A stretch of DNA of 64,000 bases. It comes from Okapia johnstoni (lineage: Eukaryota; Chordata; Mammalia; Artiodactyla; Giraffidae). The stretch's first letter is position 1; every line of letters starts with the position of its first letter. Where the stretch lies: NCBI GenBank assembly GCA_024291935.2, contig CM044314.1:27564001-27628000 (forward strand). Direction: 5' to 3'. Below are positions 12,005 to 23,984 of this stretch, piece after piece. A model generated the notes under the pieces. That model searched no databases, had not been told where the DNA came from, and was given only the letters and a program-made list of their open reading frames with translations. The translations under genes and the position numbers were made by a program.

Positions 12005-15000
12005 TTTTTTATATTAATTTATGTATTTTCATTGGAGGCTAATTACTTTACAATACTGTAGTGGTTTTTGCCATACATTGACATGAATCAGCCACGGGTG
12101 TACATGTGTTCCTCATCCTGAACCTCCCTCCCACCTCCCTCCCCATCCCATCCCTTAGGGTCATCCCAGTGCACCGGCCCTGAGCACACTGTCTCATGCA
12201 TCAAACCTGGACTGGCACTCCATTTCACATGTGATAATACACATGTTTCAATGCTATTCTCTCAAATCATCCCCCCTTTGCCTTCTCCCACAGAGTCTAA
12301 AAGACTGTTCTATACATCTGTGTCTCTTTTGCTGTCTCATATATAGGGTCATCGCTACCATCTTTCTACATTCCATATATATCCATTAATATACTATATT
12401 GGTGTTTTTCTTTCTGACTTACTTCATTCTGTATAATAGGCTCCAGTTTCATCCACCTCATTAGAACTGATTCAATTGCATTCTTTTTAATGGCTGAGTA
12501 ATATTCCATTGTGTATGTGTACCACAGCTTTCTTATCAATTCATCTGCCGATGTGCGGACATCTAGCTTGCTTCCATGTCCTGGCTATTGTAAACAGTGC
12601 TGTGATGAACATTGGGGTACCCGAGTCTCTTTCAATTCTGGTTTTCTCAGTGTGTATGCCCAGCAGTGGGATTGCTGGGTCATATGGCAGTTCTGTTTCC
12701 AGTATTTTATGGAATCTCCACACTGTTCTCCATAGTGGCTGTACTAGTTTGCATTCCCACCAACAGTGTAAGAGGGTTCCCTTTTCTCCACACCCTCTCC
12801 AGCATTTATTGCTTGTAGACTTTTGGATAGTAGCCATTCTGACTGGCATGAGATGGTACCTCATTGTGGTTTTGATTTGCATTTCTCTGATAATGAGTGA
12901 TGTTGAGCATCTTTTCATGTGTTTGTTAGCCATCTCTATGTCTTCTTTGGAGAAATGTCTGTTTAGTTCTTTGGCCCATTTTTTGATTGGGTTGCTTATT
13001 TTTCTGGACGTGAGCTGCAGGAGCTACTTATATATTTTTTAGATTAATTCTTTGTCAGTTGCTTCATTTGCTATTGTTTTCTCCCATTCTGAAGCCTGTC
13101 TTTTCACCTTGCTTATAGTTTCCTTTGTTGTGCAAAAGCTTTTTAGTTTAATTAGGTCCCATTTGTTTATTTTTGCTTTTATTTCCATTACTCTAAGAGG
13201 TGGGTCATAGAGGATCCTGCTGTGATTTATGTTGGAGAGTGTTTTGCCTATGTTTTCCTCTAGGAGTTTCATAGTTTCTGGTCTTATATTTAGATCTTTA
13301 ATCCATTTTGCATTTATTTTTGTGTATGGTGTTAGAAAGTGCTCTAGTTTCATTCTTTTACAAGTGGCTGATCAGCTTTCCCAGCACCACTTGTTAAAGA
13401 GATTGTCTTTTCTCCACTGTATGTTCTTGCCTCCTTTGCCAAAGATAAGGTGTCCATAGGTGTGTGGATTTATCTCTGGGCTTTCATTTTGTTCCATCGA
13501 TCTATATTTTTGTCTTTGTGCTAGTACCATACTGTCTTGATGACTGTAGCTTTGTAGTATAGCCTGAAGTCAGGCAGGTTGATTCTTCCAGTCCCATTTT
13601 TCTTTCTCAAGATGGCTTTGGCTATTCAAGGTTTTTTGTACTTCCATACAAATTGTGAAATTATTTGTTCTAGTTCTCTGAAAAATACCATTGGTAGCTT
13701 GATAGGGTTTGCATTGAATCTATAGATTGCTTTGGGTAGTATACTATATTGATTCTTCTGATCCATGAACATGGTATATTTCTCCATCTATTTGTGTCAC
13801 CTTCGATTTCTTTCATCAGTGTTTTATAGTTTTCTATCTATAGGTCTTTTGTTTCTTTAGGTAGATATATTCCTAAGTATTTTATTCTTTTCGTTGCAAT
13901 GGTGAATGGAATTGTTTCCTTAATTTCTCTTTCTGTTTTCTCATTGATAGTGTATAGGAACACAAGGGATTTCTGTGTGTTAATTTTATATCCTGCAACT
14001 TTACTATATTCATTGATTAGCTCTAGTAATTTTCTGGTGGAGTCTTTAGGGTTTTCTATGTAGAGAATCATGTCATCTGCAAACAGCGAGAGTTTTATTT
14101 CTTCTTTCCCAATCCGGATTCCTTTTATTTCTTTTTCTGCTCTGATTGCTGTGGCTAAAACTTCCCCAACTATTTTGAATAGTAGTGGTGAGAGTGGGCA
14201 CCCTTGTCTTATTTCTGACTTTAGGGGAAATACTTTCAATTTTTCACCATTGAGGATAATGTTTCCTGTGTGTTTATCATATATGGCTTTTATTATGTTG
14301 AGGTATGTTCCTTCTATTCCTGCTTTCTGGAGGGTTTTTATCATAAATGGATGTTGAATTTTGTCAAAGGCTTTCTCTGCATCTATTGAGATAATCATAT
14401 CTTTCAATTTGTTAATGTGGTGTATCACATTGATTGATTGCAGATATTAAAGAATCCTTGCATCTCTGGGATAAAGCCCACTTGGTCATGATTTATGATC
14501 TTTTTAATATGTTGATGGATTCTGTTTGCTAGAATTTTGTTAAGGATTTTTGCATCTATGTTCATCAGTGATATTGGCCTGTAGTTTTCCTTTTTTTGTG
14601 GCATCTTTGTCTGGTTTTGGTATTAGGGTGATGGTGGCCTCATAGAATGAGTTTGGAAGTTTACTTCCCTCTGCAATTTTCTGGAAGAGTTTGAGTAGGA
14701 TAGGTGTTAGCTCTTCGCTAAATTTTTGGTAGAATTCAGCTGTGAAGCCGTCTGGTCCTGGGCTTTTGTTTGCTGGAAGATCTCTGATTACAGTTTTGAT
14801 TTCTGTGCTTGTGATGGGTCTGTTAAGATTTTCTATTTCCTCCTGGTTCAGTTTTGGAAAGTTATACTTTTCTAAGAATTTGTCTATTTCTTCCAAGTTG
14901 TCCATTTTATTGGCATATAGTTGCTGATAGTAGTCTCTTATGATCCTTTGTATTTCTGTGTTGTCTGCTGTGATTTCTCCATTCTCATTTCTAATTTTGT

Positions 15001-15247
15001 TGATTTGATTCTTCTCCCCTTTTTTCTTCATGAGTCTGGCTAATGGTTTCTCTATTTTATATATTTTCTCAAAGAACCAGCTTTTGGCTTTGTTGATTTT
15101 TGCTATGGTCTCCTTTGTTTCTTTTTCATTTATTTCTGCCCTAATTTTTATGATTTCTTTCCTTCTACTAACCCTGGGGTTCTTCATTTTTTCCTTTGCT
15201 CATTGCTTTAGGTGTAGAGTTAGGTTATTTATTTGACTTTTCTCTTG
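12005..15247 (-). mobile_element. L1 (ruminant L1-BT type), 5'-truncated
   Basis: Minus-strand L1 of about 3.2 kb. The 3' end lies at the left (T-run at 12005-12010) and the truncated 5' end at about 15245. ORF2 is read in pieces from right to left. 15187-14540 gives the start of the reverse transcriptase, with [15 protein letters not shown]. 14428-13838 gives [12 protein letters not shown] and the catalytic FADDMILY. 13353-13039 is a linker region. 12933-12541 gives the cysteine-rich tail, with [19 protein letters not shown]1, the endonuclease and the 5' UTR are missing, and ORF2 is broken by stops and shifts. The sequence AAGAAACAAA at 11995-12004 and 15248-15257 marks the target-site duplication. 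Confidence 0.96.
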
Positions 15248-15302
15248 AAGAAACAAAATTTAAGGCCAGAATAAAGTCAGCATAAAATAAATATAAATAA
15301 AA
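15248..15302 (+). pseudogene. RPL17: RPL17 processed pseudogene, 3' part
   Basis: The displaced end of the pseudogene that begins at 11515. It carries the LKKQ-type C-terminal codons, a TAA at about 15271 and the short RPL17 3' UTR ending in AATAAATATAAATAAAAGG. The match across both sides of the L1 shows that the L1 landed inside a pre-existing pseudogene. No long poly(A) tail remains. Confidence 0.85.
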
Positions 15303-15410
15303 GGTGTTTTGTTTGGTTTTTTAGTTTGTTAACAAAAACTAGGATACTTCTTTCATTTTGGCATTGAATGTAGAAAGACTTTGGAACTACAGGAGGACAT
15401 GGGTAGGTCT

Positions 15411-15683
15411 GCTGCTGCTGCTAAGTCACTTCAGTCGTGTCTGACTCTGTGCAACCCCACAGACTGCAGCCCACCAGGCTCCACTGTCCCTGGGATTCTC
15501 CAGGCAAGAACAGTGGAGTGGGTTGCCATTTACTTCTCCAATGCATGAAAGTGAAAAATGAAAGTGAAGTAACTCAGTCGTGTCTGACTCTTTGCGACCC
15601 CATGGACTGCAGCCTACCAGCCTCCTCCATTTTTGGGATTTTCCAGGCAAGAGTACTGGAGTGGGTTGCCATTGCCTTCTCCG
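15411..15683 (-). mobile_element. BOV-A2 dimeric SINE
   Basis: Two BovA units in reverse orientation are joined by the TGCATGAAAGTGAAA linker, with (CTG)n at the left edge, which is the element's 3' CAG-repeat tail. Perfect target-site duplication TGGGTAGGTCT at 15400-15410 and 15684-15694. Confidence 0.95.
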
Positions 15684-15754
15684 TGGGTAGGTCTAAGTAC
15701 TATAAAAGGAATTTGATGTCCATAGAAGAGATTTCCTCATCTTGGTAAACTCTC

Positions 15755-16005
15755 CACCTGTTATACAGGCCAGACCTGGGAGTCATTATTCTTGCTCACC
15801 AGACTTCTCAGTTCCAGCTCTAGCATGCTTCTTGAATTTATGCACATCTTTGAAGTCTTCTGGCAGCATCCTAGTCCAGCTAAACATCATCTCTGGCCTG
15901 GATGACTGCAGTAGCCTCCTAACTGGCCTCTCTGTTTCTTCACCTGGTCTCCTACAACCCATTCTCCTCACAGTAGCCAGAGCCACCCTTTCGCACCACT
16001 CAGCA
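15755..16005 (+). mobile_element. Ancient LINE fragment, L2-like
   Basis: The 'CTGGATGACTGCAGTAGCCT' and 'CCTAACTGGCCTCTCTG' blocks match a widespread diverged mammalian repeat that I tentatively place with L2. The same family appears reversed at 20605-20950 and 31590-34640. Confidence 0.4.
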
Positions 16006-16136
16006 GACCACATCCACATCTCCACACCCATGCCTGGGTCCTGCCTGCAAAAATATAAATAACAGTTCTTAAAGTTCGACTTGCAGTAACCAGTTTGTAA
16101 AACAGCTTGCATTACCTACCAGCATCAGAGATAAGA

Positions 16137-16620
16137 TACCCAGAAATTCCACTCTTACTGTACAACCCACAGAAATATGCTCAGGAATGTTCAGAGCAGC
16201 ATTATTCATAACAGTCCCAAACTGGAAACCACCTAGTGTCCACCAACAGTAGGCTAGATAAATAAATCATGGTTTAGTCATACAATATAACACAACTACA
16301 ACCACAGGATGAATTTTGTAAACATAATGGTGAGAAGGCAAAAAAAAAAAAAAAAAGGCAGATGCCAAAGCTATATCTTGTATGATTTCACTTATATAGA
16401 ATTGAAAAAACAAACAAAACCAACATAATGTATTCTTAAATGTAGATGCAAAGAGACAGCAAAAAAGTGATTGCCATAAAATCTGGATAGCAGTTACCTT
16501 TGGGGAAAGGAAGAGACATGAGTTGGGGGGGGGTGTCTCTATATTGCTGGTAAAGTTCTTTCTTGACCAGGGTGATAGCTACAAATGTGTCTAATTTTAA
16601 GCAAACTAAATTTGCATAAG
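16137..16620 (+). mobile_element. Old L1M 3' fragment
   Basis: 'AGCAGCATTATTCATAACAG' and 'CTGGAAACCACCTAGTGTCC' are the conserved L1 ORF2-end/3'-UTR text in plus orientation. The later 'AGTGATTGCCATAAAATCTG' part continues the 3' UTR. An A-run (16340-16357) interrupts it. Confidence 0.75.
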
Positions 16621-16791
16621 AATTGGGTACTGAAAATACAGGATCTTGGTCCCACGTCCAAGACAGTTTGATGCAATGAGTGTGTCTCAGGCCCAGGAAG
16701 CTACACACTGTTAATAAAGAACTTGAGAGATCCTGACATACACAGTCCTCAGGCCTGGCTTGGGGAAATGAAGATTAGCAACCTCATAGCT

Positions 16792-18257
16792 CTCAATTCA
16801 GTTCAGTTGAGTCGTTCAGTCGTGTCTAACTCTTTGCAACCCCATGGACCGCAGCACTCCAGGCTTCCCTGTCCATCACCAACTCCTGGAGTTTACTCAA
16901 ATTCATGTTCATTGAGTCGGTGATGCCATCCAATCATCTCATCCTTTGTTGTCCCCTTCTCCTCCTGCCTTCAATCTTTCCCAGCATCAGGGTCTTTTCC
17001 AATGAGTCAGTTCTTCACATCAGGTGGCCAAAGTATTGGAGTTTCAGCTTCAGCATCAGTCCTTCCAATGAATATTCAGGACTGATTTCCTTTAGGATGG
17101 ACTGGTTGGATCTCCTTGCTATCCAAGAGACTCTCAAAAATCTTTTTCAACAGCACAGTTAAAAAGCATCATTTCTTCAGTGTTCAGCTTTCTTTATAGT
17201 CCAACTCTCACATCCATACATGACTGCTGGAAAAACCATAGCTTTGACTAGACAGACCTTTGTTGGCAAAGTAATGTCTCCTTTTTAATATGCTTTCTAG
17301 GTTGGTCATAATTTTTCTTCCACGGAGCAAGAGTCTTTTAATTTCATGGCTGCAGTCACCATCTGCAGTGATTTTGGAGCCCCAAAAAATAAAGTCTCTC
17401 ACAGTTTCCACTGTTTCTCCATCTATTTGCCATGAGGTGATGGGCACAGATGCCAGGATCTTAGTTTTCTGAATGTTGAGTTTCAAGCCAACTTTTTCAC
17501 CTCTTTCACTTTCATCAAAAGGCTCTTTAGTTCTTCTGCCATAAGGGTGGTGCCATCTGCACATTTGAGGTTGTTGATATTTCTCCCAGCAATCTTGATT
17601 CCAGCTTGTGCTTCATCCAGTCCAGCATTTCTCATGATGTACTCTGCATATAAGTTAAATAAGCAGGATGACAATATACAGCCTTGATGTACTCCTTTCC
17701 TAATTTGGAACCAGTCTGTTGTTCTGTGTCTGGTTCTAACTGTTGCTTCCTGACCTGCATACATATTTCTCAGGAGACAGGTCAGATGGTCTGGTATTGC
17801 CATCTCTTGAGAATTTTCCACAATTTGTTGTGATCCACACAATCAAAGGCTTTGGCATAGTCAATAAAGTAGAAGTAGATGTTTTTCTGGAACTCTCTCA
17901 CTTTTTCAATGATCCAATGGATGTTGGCAATTTGATCTCTGGTTCCTCTGCCTTTTCTAAATCCAGCTTGAACATCTGGAAGTTCACGGTTCACATACTA
18001 TTGAAGCCTGGCTTGGAGAATTTTAAGAATTACTTTGCTAGCATGTGAGATGAGTGATATTGAGTGCAGCACTTTAACAGCATCATCTTTTAGGACTTGA
18101 AATAGCTCAACTGGAATTCTATAACTTCCACTAGCTTTGTTTGTAGTGATGCTTCCTAAGGCCCACTTGACTTCGAATTCCAGGATGTTTGGCTCTAGGT
18201 GAGTGATCACACCATCATGATTATCTGGGTCGTGAAGATCTTTTTTGTACAGTTCTT
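16792..18257 (-). mobile_element. BovB LINE, 5'-truncated
   Basis: About 1.47 kb of BovB covering the reverse-transcriptase core to the 3' end. The minus-strand frames 18210-17998, 17994-17782, 17842-17483 and 17564-17208 read AGFRKGRGTRDQIAN, YAKAFDCVDHNKLW, KGVHQGCILSSCLFNLYAEY and [15 protein letters not shown] in turn, separated by shifts. The polymerase motif is changed to CADGT near 17550-17571 (YADDT expected). Perfect 10-bp target-site duplication CCTCATAGCT at 16782-16791 and 18258-18267. Confidence 0.97.
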
Positions 18258-18267
18258 CCTCATAGCT

Positions 18268-19654
18268 GGTGAGAGTGTTAAGGGGTAGTCAGAAAGCTTA
18301 CCCTGATTCCCAATTTAGTGCTCTAACTTGATCAGCTGGTTTATTCCTTCAAGCCCTCTTTTGATTAGGCCTGGTACCCATCGTAGGGAACATTATACAA
18401 AGACAGTTCAAAAAACCAGCAACAGTTTACGTAACCTTCAAAACAAACTGAGAGTGAAACTCAGAATTGCATTTCAGTGTCTGTAAGGTCACGGCTGTGT
18501 CTCATCAGAAGACTGACCATTACAAACTTCTTAACTACCTCTGATCACTTTTCTTAAAAGAGTAGCTGTAGAGTCATTGTTGGGATCATTGTTGGTTATT
18601 TGTCATCATAGGGGCCATCACTTTGTAATGTGCAATACAGAAAATGTTGTGCTGCTGTGGGCCTTATATCTGTAGAAGCTCCTGTCCAGTACAGCTGGGC
18701 CCTGAAAGGGCTCTGGTCTTCTAAGGAGACACACCCAAGCCATGCAAGAGGATGGAATGAGCAGGCCCAATATTTCCTGGGCTTTTTGACAATAGTCTTT
18801 GCAGAGCTTTCTCTCCAGGCAGCAGTAGCTCCCAGGCCCTAAACTTCTCGCAGGGGCCTCCCCACCCTCACCCACCCCCAGGGCTCTGTGCTTGACTGGT
18901 AAAAAAAAAAAAGCCCACTGTGCCACCCGGAAGCCACTGCTCAGCTTTGCAGTGCTCTAGGCTGAAGTCACTATTGAAAACCAGTTAGCCGGAACTAGCC
19001 AAATATACCCATTCATCAGAACAACTTTCCTCACAAAGTTAGGTCCTAATCCTCGGTGCCACTCACCAGAGAAGCCTGTGCTGTGTTTTGTTGTGTTCCA
19101 ACTCCCTGTAGACTGGTGATCCTGCAGGCAGCAGGGGCTTCCCGTTTTCTCTTTGTAACCTGCTCTTCCCCTCAGATTCTGTAAATTTTTAAGCACCTAG
19201 GCTGAGGATTCCTCCTGTGTTGACGGAAACCAGCCATGTTTGGGCACCTCTGGAAACCCTGTCTTTCTTTTCCTAGACCCAGCAGGCAGCTCTCTCTGCA
19301 CACCCTACTCTGCTGATCTCACCTGGTCACCTGGAATTCACTTAAGTGGCCCACATCCAGCCCCAAGTTACCCAAGCCCTGTTGTTTCCGCTCTTCTTGC
19401 CCACGAGCGCCCCCTGTGATTTAGCCTTCACCCTCCATTCACAGCCCACAGGAACAAGTGTGCTTCTGAGCCCAAGCATTAAAATCAGGGTGGGCTTTGA
19501 GGAAAACCATCAGGGGGCAGTCCCTTCCATTACTTTATTGAATTTGGAAAGTCCACAGAGGAAAAGGAATTATATGTATGCAGGCATAACCTCTTAACAC
19601 ATGTTCCAAGGATCTCAAATGAAAAATTCTTAATACACAAAATGGGAAGAACTG
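18268..19654. other. Unique intergenic sequence
   Basis: Includes an A-run at 18901-18912. No gene is recognised, and the short frames on either strand show no family similarity. Confidence 0.5.
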
Positions 19655-19795
19655 CAGCTTTGTGGGTGGTATCATGGAAAAAGCTTTGGGCCAGGAGGAG
19701 AGAGAAAAGGACTCTCATCTCGTCTCTGCCAATAAATAGTTTTGGATTTTAAGTAAATTGCTTGGTCTTCAGTTTGCTCAGTTTTACAAGAAAAT
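19655..19795 (+). mobile_element. MIR SINE fragment
   Basis: The 'GGAAAAAGCTTTGGGCCAGG', 'TCTCTGCCAATAAATAG' and 'TAAATTGCTTGGTCTTCAGT' blocks follow the MIR order (box-B-like region, core, 'tcagtttcctcatctg' region) with strong divergence. Confidence 0.65.
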
Positions 19796-20604
19796 ATTTA
19801 GTTTTACCAACAGTTCCTCTCAGCTCAAAAATTCTGTAAACTTACGGATACATGTTATTCATATTATAAGTCACAACTTTGTGGGCAAAAACTTGACCTC
19901 AGGACTTGACTGTGCTTCTTGTTTCCACATGTCTTTTTCCTTCCGTCCCAGGCAGTGTTAAGTTTCCAGAAGGGCCTGCCGGGCCATAGTCCCACCCGCT
20001 CATCCCCGTGGTGCAGTCAAGCCAGGAGTCTTGTCTTCTCTGCACCAGTGGATTCATCTGCGCCCTCAATAATCAGCTCATTTCTCTCCCACCTCATCCC
20101 CAGATCACACAAAGGAACAAACTACAGTATAGAACATAGCAAAGCAGGAACAAACAATTGGGGTGGGGAAATGTAAGTCAGTCTGGAAAATCCCAACCAG
20201 AAAGACAGACATTCAAGTGTCACAAAGTTGTTATAGTTCAGTTTCAAATCTGGCCCCAAACTTCCTGGAAGCCAAAGAGAAAAAAGCAACCCTGCAGATG
20301 CTAATTAGCACCTTGGAATAGAAAGTTCACAAAGACACAAGCCAGTGCTCTCAGGGATGCCCAGTTTTCAAAAGGCATGTCTGTGGGGCTCTTCATACAG
20401 GAACAAACACCAACACAGTGGCTCCTGCACTCAGCAGGCATCCCACAGTGAAGGCAGTGGGAGAAAGCATCTGGCTTGTTTTTGTACCATTTCTCACAAA
20501 ACCCGTGGTAGTCCATCTGTGACCACAGAGCCAGGTGACAATCAGAGGAAAAGGAAGTTGCACAAGGGGAACAGTGAGTGGTGGGGTTGACTGGGAGCAC
20601 TGTT
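19796..20604. other. Unique intergenic sequence
   Basis: No confident gene or repeat. The 202-codon minus-strand frame (20909-20301) spans this and the next repeat and resembles no protein I know. Confidence 0.45.
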
Positions 20605-20950
20605 ATTGTAGCACAGTTAGGGAAGTCATTTCTGGTTAGGTAACTTCGGAGAAGAGGTCTGGAGGAACTGAGCGAGTGAAACTCCTGGATCCCTGGAGGA
20701 AGAGCATCGCAGGCAGAGAGGACGGCAAGTGTGCAAAGGTCCTGAGATAGATCACACTTGGAGTGTTTGAGGAAAAGGAAGGAGGACCATGTGATGGATA
20801 GGTTAAGTGCAGGGAATACTGATGGAGAGATGAATGAGAGAGGAAGAGTCTCCGGAGCAGAGTTAGGGGGCAGACCATGTGTGGCCAGCAAGGATGCTTT
20901 GGCTTTCACTGTAAGTAAAATGGGAAGACATTGGAGGGTTTAAAGTCAGA
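20605..20950 (-). mobile_element. Ancient LINE fragment, L2-like
   Basis: 'GTGCAAAGGTCCTGAGATAG' and 'AATGGGAAGACATTGGAGGG' are hallmarks of the same old repeat seen reversed at 31590-34640. The family assignment is tentative. Confidence 0.4.
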
Positions 20951-21438
20951 CTTTAACTGACTTACCGATGTACATACCAGAAATAACTGCTGCAGCTCCT
21001 TCCTCCTTCAGAAAGACCCAGAAGCCACAAGTAAAGAGAGCCAGGACTCCTCCTCCGCCATCGATTGGGGTCTTCATCAACTAACGAGAAGCTTTCTTAA
21101 GGTGTGCACAACCCTGAGAGCAAGTGCCTCCTTAAATGTTCCATGCTTCCCTTGCCCTGGTCTCCACCTTGCCCCCCGGAGGCCAGACCTCCAGAGGGCT
21201 GAGATAGTGGCTTTCAATGTGTCTTTTTTCCTTGCAGCCTGTGTTCAGAGAGATTCTTGGAGAAATAGTCCATGGGCTCTAAGCAACCCACCCCTGCCTG
21301 CTTCAACAAGTGCAGTGCTATTTCCAACAGTGTCATAGTTTATATTTGCCATCTGAGCCAGTATCGCTTTCAAATATCCGCCTGGAAAGACAGATGGTGG
21401 AATATTCACCAGAGTGTTCTTGATTAGCAGTGGTTACC
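20951..21438. other. Unique intergenic sequence
   Basis: No gene or repeat recognised. Confidence 0.45.
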
Positions 21439-21451
21439 GTAGGTGTATGGG

Positions 21452-21674
21452 GGTTCCCAGGTGGTGCTAGTGGTAAAGAACCCACCTGCCAGTGCAGAAG
21501 ACATTAGAGACACCGTTCAGTCCCTGGGTTGGGAATGAATATTCTCTGGAGAAGGCAACTCACTCCAGTGTTCTTGCCTGGAGAATCCCATGGACAGAGG
21601 AATGGGGCAGGCTACCGTCCATAGAGTCACACAGAGTCGTTCACGACTGAAATGACTTATCACACACACACATG
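21452..21674 (+). mobile_element. Bov-tA SINE
   Basis: Plus-strand copy with the head GTTCCCAGGTGGTGCTAGTG, the BovA body and a tail that grew into a (CA) run (21660-21672). Target-site duplication GTAGGTGTATGGG at 21439-21451 and GTAGGTGTATATGGG at 21675-21689. Confidence 0.93.
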
Positions 21675-21974
21675 GTAGGTGTATATGGGAAGCTGGATGG
21701 CAGGAAGTAACAGGTGAAGGCAAAACTTATTCTTCTAAATTGTTTCAGTTGTGTACAATAACCAGGCTAAATTTTGTTCATTTTAAAAGAAGCATGATAT
21801 GAAGAAATGAAAACCTATAAAATTATTAGAAGATGCTGAGATATGGCTGCTATGAGATGGTTTTTGATGGGAGCTGTTTAGTCTGGATAGAGAGGAAAAG
21901 GCTAGAAGGGAGAAAGGAAGAAGGTGCATTGCCCTTGTAGATACCCCCAAAACTTTCTAGATGTAATAACGGAA

Positions 21975-22182
21975 CACACTCAGTCACTTCAGCCGTGTAC
22001 CAACTCTTCAACACCCTAAGAACCACAGCCCACCAGACTCCTCAGTCCATGGGATTTTCCAGGCAAGCATACTGGAGTGGGTTTCCGTTTCCTTATCCAG
22101 GGTATCTTCCTGACCCAGGGATCGAATCTGTATCTCCTGCATTGTAGGCAGATTCTTTACCACTTAGCCACCAGGGAAACCC
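21975..22182 (-). mobile_element. Bov-tA SINE, diverged
   Basis: Reverse-oriented copy ending TAGCCACCAGGGAAACCC. An imperfect ATGTAAT-type duplication is visible at 21961 and 22183. Confidence 0.9.
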
Positions 22183-22304
22183 ATGTGTAATGATAAGGCA
22201 AAACTTAATGAGTTCAGTAAAACAAGTCCAGAGGAAGCATGTTGAACTGGATGGTTGTCTACTACCATACAACGAAGCAAAAAGCAGGGTATTGAGATCG
22301 TATC

Positions 22305-22890
22305 TCTGTTAGTTTCCTCAAGCTGCCATGGCAAATTGCCACAAACTGTTGATTAAGGGCTTCCCTGGTAGCTCAGTTGGTAGAGAATCTGCCTTCAATG
22401 CAGGAGACCCTAGTTTGATCCCTGGGTCAGGAAGATCCCCTGGAGGAGGGTTTGGCTACCTGCTCCAGTATTCTTGGGCTTCCCAAGAGGCCCAATTGGT
22501 AAAGAATCTGCCAACAATGCAGGAAACCTAGGAATGGATTAAAACAAGATATTCTCCTACAGTTCTGGAAGCTCAAGGTCTGAAATCAAGGAGTCAGTAG
22601 GGTATCTCCAAACGCTAATGGGAAGAATCTTCCCATGCCTCTTCCAGCTTCTGGTAGCTCTGGATATCTGTTGGTTATATCTGGATACCAGTCTCTGCCT
22701 CTGTCCTCATGGGGCTTTTTCCTTCTCCCTGTGTATCTCTTGTAAGGAGCACTTGTTGATGGATTTAGGGCCTAGAGTGATAGACTTTGGAGAACATTCA
22801 CTTAATTACATCTGCAAAGACTGTCTTTACAACTAAGTTCACATTCCAGGACATGATATATCTTTTGGGGAGCCACTATTCAAATCATGC
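22305..22890 (-). mobile_element. MLT1-type (MaLR) LTR, split by a SINE
   Basis: Old LTR in reverse orientation. It runs from 'GTTAGTTTCCTCAAGCTGCC' through 'ACAGTTCTGGAAGCTCAAGG' and 'ATTACATCTGCAAAGACTG' to 'CATATC…GGGGAGCCACTATTCAA'-like text. It carries no coding sequence. A Bov-tA dimer (22357-22536) sits inside it. The assignment is from recalled consensus order. Confidence 0.65.
22357..22536 (+). mobile_element. Bov-tA dimer, 3'-truncated
   Basis: Two tRNA-like heads (22357 and about 22486) lie in tandem, and the copy ends within the second head. The flanking GATTAA at 22351-22356 and 22537-22542 is the probable target duplication. The insertion splits the MLT1-type LTR. Confidence 0.9.
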
Positions 22891-22912
22891 AAGGAGCACT
22901 TTTGGAGACAAT

Positions 22913-23259
22913 CAGTTCAGCTCAGTCACTCATTCGTGTCCAACTCTTGTGACCCCATGAATCACAGCACGCCAGGCCTCCCTGTCCATCACCAAATCCC
23001 AGCGTTTACCTAAACCCATGTCCATCGAGTCAGTGATGCCATCCAACCATCTCATCCTCTGTTGTCCCCTTCTCCTCCTGCCCCCAATCCTTCCCAGCAT
23101 TATGGTCTTTTCTAATGAGTCAGCTCTTCACACGAGGTGGCCAAAGTATTGGAGTTTCAGCTTCAACATCAGTCCTTCCAATGAACACCCAGGACTGATC
23201 TCCTTTAGGATGAACTGGTTGGATCTCCTTGCAGTCCAAGGGACTCTCAGGAGTCTTCT
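22913..23259 (-). mobile_element. Short BovB LINE 3' fragment
   Basis: Only the last about 347 bases of BovB, reverse orientation, starting with the TTCAG tail. A perfect 8-bp target-site duplication GAGACAAT (22905-22912 and 23260-23267) shows it was inserted as a severely 5'-truncated copy and not eroded later. Confidence 0.96.
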
Positions 23260-23472
23260 GAGACAATAAAGGCCCACAATAAGTGGTGGGTGTTCGGCCT
23301 CCACACACTTCTCTGGGGAGAAGCAGGGATGCAGTCATTCAGAAACATAACTGGCAGCAAGCCAGAGAGCAAGTAGCTAGATGGAGACTGGTGAAGTGAA
23401 GGGAGCAGATGTGACATGACTAGCAAATCAAAAATCTCATTGGAAGAAGAGAGGCAACAACTCAAAACAGCA

Positions 23473-23651
23473 CAGCAGTTTGGGACCTTGGCTGCACATT
23501 TGAATCACCTGAGAACTTGAAAAAAAAATTATCACCCAAGCCCCTACCTCAGAGATTTTGATCTAATGGGATTGAGTTGGTGCCAAAGCATCTGCATTTT
23601 TTAAAGATCCCCAGGGGATTCTAATATGCAGCGAAGATGGAGAAACACTGG
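23473..23651 (-). mobile_element. MER5A (hAT-Charlie) DNA element
   Basis: Terminal parts 'CCTTGGCTGCACATTTGAATC' (first 20 bases considered) and 'GGGGATTCTAATATGCAGC' form the inverted ends of a near-complete non-autonomous MER5A. The central 'CAGAGATTTTGATCTAATGG' fixes the orientation. Confidence 0.8.
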
Positions 23652-23984
23652 TAGCTGAAAGAGCACTGAGTGGAAGAATCAGAGACTTGGGTTCTCCTCC
23701 AGGCTCTGATGCTCACACCAGACCAGGAAATTCACATCTCCTGTGGAGGTGTGGGCGTGGGCTCGGAGATGATAGACAAGGTGTCCTTTTATCGTGCTAG
23801 TTAGCTAAGCACCTCCTTCACATGATGATCTTAGCTTTGCTACTGCTGCCAGGCCACTTTGGAGACCCTCTGTGAATACACAGCATTCTGACTTTGCTTT
23901 CCATCTGCTTCTGCACAACTTGAGTGAACAGGTTATACTCAGTACTCAGGCATGACTAACTGTTCAGTGTATTACAAGGTCTGA

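Noticed and set aside
20301..20909. 202-codon minus-strand frame
   Set aside because: It spans unique sequence and an old dispersed repeat and shows no family similarity, so it is probably a chance frame.
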